From the NCBI GenBank assembly GCA_018066825.1, contig JAGPVU010000155.1:1-7879 (forward strand): DNA of 7,879 nt, read 5' to 3'. This stretch comes from Cycloclasticus sp. (GTDB taxonomy: Bacteria; Pseudomonadota; Gammaproteobacteria; Methylococcales; Cycloclasticaceae). Both the position numbers and the translations under genes were made by a program. Positions 5,270 through 7,879 of this stretch are shown one piece after another. A model generated the notes under the pieces. The model was not told the DNA's origin and did no database searches. It was given only the letters and a program-made list of their open reading frames with translations. How positions within the stretch are numbered: the stretch's first letter is position 1; the number at the start of each line of letters is the position of its first letter.

Positions 5270-7593
5270 TGAACATTGAAACGGTTGCCGTGATTGGCGC
5301 GGGTGTTATGGGTAGTGGAATCGCCGCCCAAATTGCCAACGCAGGAAAAAAAGTGTTGTTATTAGACGTGGTACCTGAGGGCGCGAGCAACAGAAACATA
5401 CTCGCGGAAAGCGCCATAGAGAAACTACTAAAGGTTAAACCTGCTGCGCTAATGCATAAACGCAACGCAAAAAAAATACTCGCAGGTAATCTAGACGATA
5501 ACCTAACGGATTTAGCCGAGGCAGACTGGATTATTGAAGTCATCATTGAGCGGCTCGATCTTAAGCAAGCGCTCTACAAGAAGATTGAAGCCGTGCGCAA
5601 ACCTAATTGTATTGTTTCATCTAATACTTCAACCTTACCATTGGCCGATTTAACGGCTGGCCGATCAGCAGAATTTAGTAGCCATTTTGTTATTACCCAT
5701 TTTTTTAATCCACCACGCTATATGCGCCTATTGGAAATTGTCGAAGGCCCAACGACAAACCCTGATGCCTTAGAGACTCTCTGTAAGTTTTGTGATTACG
5801 AGCTCGGCAAAGGCCTCGTTAAGTGTAACGACACGCCAGGGTTTATCGCTAATAGAATAGGCGCTTATTGGATGCAAACTGCTATGCTCGAAGCTTTTCG
5901 TTTGGGGCTAAGCGTAGAAGAAGCCGACGCTATCAGCGGTAGGCCTATGGGTATTCCAAAAACAGGTGTATTTGGCCTAATGGACCTTGTCGGTATAGAC
6001 ATTATGCCGCACGTGCTAAAGTCGATGATCCATTCGCTCCCCCAAACCGACGCCTTTCACCAGCAAGCTAAAATACCTGAACTGGTCACGAAGATGATCG
6101 ATGATGGTTATACCGGCCGCAAAGGAAAAGGCGGTTTTTACCGCATTAACAAGGTCGATGGCACCAAGGTAAAAGAATCTATCAACCTCGCTACTGGTGA
6201 GTATGCTAGTAGCCAAAAACCAGCACTCGCATCGTTGCAAGGCTCTGTTACTAAAGATTTAAGAAAACTACTCAGCTTTGATGACAAAGGCGGTCAGTTT
6301 GCTTGGTCGGTACTCGCTAAAACTCTCATCTATTCAGCCAGCTTAGTACCCGAAATAGGCGATGATATTAACGCTATCGACCGTGCTATGAAGCTTGGTT
6401 ACAACTGGACCTATGGCCCCTTTGAGCTGATCGATAAAATAGGTGTTGATTGGTTTACCGACAAGCTTAGAGCTGACGACTACGACGTACCTCCATTACT
6501 AATGGCCGCAGCTGGAAAAGCTTTCTATCGTTACGATAATCAACAACGTCAATGCTTGAGTTTAAACGGTGAGTATCAAACTATATCGCGTGAAGAAGGC
6601 GTTCTATTATTGAGTGATATAAAACAAAACCAGACGCCGATTAAACGTAATGCGTCGGCCAGTTTATGGGACATTGGTGATGGCGTATTGTGCCTTGAGT
6701 TTCACAGCAAAATGAACGCCATTGACCCAGATATTTTGCAGATGGTAGCAGCTGCGATCAAAACTATCCCTGGGCAATACAAGGGCTTGGTGCTGTATAA
6801 CGAAGCCGACAATTATTCCGTTGGCGCTAATGTTGGCTTGGCTTTATTTGCCGCTAATGTCGCAGCATGGCCGCAAATTGAGGCCATGGTTAAATCAGGG
6901 CAGGACACGTACTTAGCTCTAAAGCACGCCCCCTTCCCAGTCGTTGGTGCGCCATCGGGTATGGCGCTTGGTGGTGGTTGCGAAAGCTTGCTACATTGTG
7001 ACGCCGTTCAAGCGCACTCAGAAAGCTATATCGGCCTAGTAGAAGTGGGGGTTGGTCTAATTCCGGCTTGGGGTGGGTGCAAAGAGTTATTGACCCGTTG
7101 GACTAATAACCCACGCCGGGCAAAAGGCCCGATGCCCGCGATCAGCAAAGCCTTTGAGTTGATCAGCACGGCGACCGTATCGACCTCTGCTACTGAGGCA
7201 AAGGATTATTTATTCTTATCTGCAAACGACGGCATCACGATGAACCGTGAACGCTTATTGTTTGATGCTAAGAACAAGGTCTTAGCCCTTGCTAAAGACT
7301 ACACACCGCTTGAGCCAATCGAATTAGCTCTTCCTGGTGCTACGGCAAGAACAGCACTAAATTTAGCTGTAGACAGCTTTGTTAAATCGGGCAAGGCCAC
7401 GGCCTACGATGGCATTATTGCTGATCAATTGGCCATCGTGTTAAGTGGTGGCGAAACGGACATGGCTGAACTACACAACGAGCAAGACATATTGGCACTA
7501 GAACGCGCTGCATTTATCCACTTGCTAAAACAAGAACCTACGCTCGATCGCCTTCAGCATATGCTAGAAAGCGGAAAACCATTGAGGAATTAA
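5269..7593 (+). CDS. fadN: 3-hydroxyacyl-CoA dehydrogenase/enoyl-CoA hydratase fusion, FadN type
   Basis: This 774-residue bifunctional enzyme would hydrate trans-2-enoyl-CoA and then oxidise L-3-hydroxyacyl-CoA with NAD+. The dehydrogenase comes first. The NAD-binding fold begins at residue 5, with the glycine-rich IGAGVMGSG at 9-17 and SSNTS at 117-121. The catalytic pair is His144 in HFFNPPRY and Glu156, with Asn195 in PGFIANR. The dehydrogenase C-terminal domain spans about 188-295, and a second, degenerate copy spans about 345-425. The crotonase domain (about 465-675) has the oxyanion segment SVGANVG (517-523) and both catalytic glutamates, Glu572 in GGGCE and Glu592 in LVEVGVGLIPAWGG. 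This order is the reverse of E. coli FadB (hydratase first) and matches Bacillus FadN, about 790 residues. It overlaps the thiolase stop by one base (TAATG) and is followed two bases later by an acyl-CoA dehydrogenase. Both active sites look intact. Confidence 0.92.
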   Translation: MNIETVAVIGAGVMGSGIAAQIANAGKKVLLLDVVPEGASNRNILAESAIEKLLKVKPAALMHKRNAKKILAGNLDDNLTDLAEADWIIEVIIERLDLKQALYKKIEAVRKPNCIVSSNTSTLPLADLTAGRSAEFSSHFVITHFFNPPRYMRLLEIVEGPTTNPDALETLCKFCDYELGKGLVKCNDTPGFIANRIGAYWMQTAMLEAFRLGLSVEEADAISGRPMGIPKTGVFGLMDLVGIDIMPHVLKSMIHSLPQTDAFHQQAKIPELVTKMIDDGYTGRKGKGGFYRINKVDGTKVKESINLATGEYASSQKPALASLQGSVTKDLRKLLSFDDKGGQFAWSVLAKTLIYSASLVPEIGDDINAIDRAMKLGYNWTYGPFELIDKIGVDWFTDKLRADDYDVPPLLMAAAGKAFYRYDNQQRQCLSLNGEYQTISREEGVLLLSDIKQNQTPIKRNASASLWDIGDGVLCLEFHSKMNAIDPDILQMVAAAIKTIPGQYKGLVLYNEADNYSVGANVGLALFAANVAAWPQIEAMVKSGQDTYLALKHAPFPVVGAPSGMALGGGCESLLHCDAVQAHSESYIGLVEVGVGLIPAWGGCKELLTRWTNNPRRAKGPMPAISKAFELISTATVSTSATEAKDYLFLSANDGITMNRERLLFDAKNKVLALAKDYTPLEPIELALPGATARTALNLAVDSFVKSGKATAYDGIIADQLAIVLSGGETDMAELHNEQDILALERAAFIHLLKQEPTLDRLQHMLESGKPLRN

Positions 7594-7595
7594 TC

Positions 7596-7879
7596 ATGGC
7601 TATTTTCAAAGCACCCATCGATGACATTAAATATCTGAGCAATGAGTTTTTAGATAAGTCGGCCCTACAACACATTGAAGAATTCTCATCAATTACCCCC
7701 GACCTAACAGACGCCATTTATGAGGAAGCGGCAAAGATCAGTGAAACCTTATTGTTCCCATTAAATAGAAGCGGCGACGAACAAGGTTGCACGCTTAATA
7801 ATGGCGTTGTTACCACACCTGATGGTTTTAAAGAAGCCTACGTACAAGTAACCGAAGCGGGTTGGGGGACTTTAACCTG
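7596..7879 (+). CDS. Acyl-CoA dehydrogenase, N-terminal part only
   Basis: The first 94 codons are present and the gene leaves the right edge. It starts MAIFKAPIDDIKYLSNEFLD and continues through TPDLTDAIYEEAAKISE, LFPLNRSGDEQGC and NNGVVTTPDGFKEAYVQVTEAGWG. This is the specific N-terminal extension (acyl-CoA dehydrogenase N-terminal family) of the long proteobacterial dehydrogenases of roughly 590-600 residues, which also carry a C-terminal extension. FAD-dependent members make the trans-2 double bond in beta-oxidation. Relatives include DmdC, which acts on 3-methylmercaptopropionyl-CoA, so database labels may point to DMSP breakdown; the context here favours fatty acids. GAGGA (7584-7588) lies seven bases before the ATG, which is two bases after the fadN stop. 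The catalytic glutamate and the FAD site are outside the window. Confidence 0.9.
   Translation, partial: MAIFKAPIDDIKYLSNEFLDKSALQHIEEFSSITPDLTDAIYEEAAKISETLLFPLNRSGDEQGCTLNNGVVTTPDGFKEAYVQVTEAGWGTLT

Noticed and set aside
1..7879. Mobile elements, CRISPR, RNA genes or a novel defence or secretion module
   Set aside because: No inverted terminal repeats, transposase motifs, spaced direct repeats or tRNA/rRNA-like sequence seen; nearly all the sequence is explained by fatty-acid degradation genes in consistent style.

Overview
The window is an ordinary-looking chromosomal segment of a Gram-negative, probably marine, gammaproteobacterium. The reasons are a FadL-type outer-membrane fatty-acid channel, a proteobacterial FadD-type ligase, a LiuR-like MerR regulator, strong Shine-Dalgarno sites, sigma70-like promoters and moderate GC. 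The theme is uptake, activation and beta-oxidation of fatty acids. I see no mobile element, CRISPR array, tRNA, rRNA or phage gene.

Layout. Bases 1-386 (minus strand) hold the first 128 codons of a crotonase-family enoyl-CoA hydratase/isomerase that runs off the left edge. Bases 387-613 are a divergent control region with back-to-back promoters and a palindromic operator containing ACGTTAACGT. Bases 614-1864 encode FadL, followed by a Rho-independent terminator at 1891-1921. Bases 1983-3644 encode the long-chain acyl-CoA synthetase FadD. The 92-base gap before 3737 carries a second copy of the operator/promoter module. From 3737 a tightly packed operon reads MerR regulator (3737-4123), thiolase FadA (4133-5269), a two-domain 3-hydroxyacyl-CoA dehydrogenase/enoyl-CoA hydratase of FadN type (5269-7593), and the start of an acyl-CoA dehydrogenase (7596 to the right edge). 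Gene spacings in the operon are 9 bases, a 1-base overlap (TAATG) and 2 bases.

Together these genes cover the whole route. FadL brings fatty acids across the outer membrane and FadD makes acyl-CoA. The acyl-CoA dehydrogenase introduces the trans-2 double bond, FadN hydrates and then oxidises, and the thiolase releases acetyl-CoA. The MerR protein is probably the local repressor: the same operator, in the same register to CATATTACGT, lies in front of both fadL and the regulator operon (28 of 33 bases identical between 538-570 and 3689-3721).

No gene looks like an undescribed system. The most interesting signals are regulatory: the duplicated operator/promoter module with an apparent third half-site, the shared divergent control region, and the very short leader predicted for the regulator operon. 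At the protein level, two points stand out. One is the FadN domain order and gene set, which resembles the Bacillus fadN-fadA-fadE set rather than fadBA. The other is the loss of one canonical catalytic glutamate in the left-edge crotonase.
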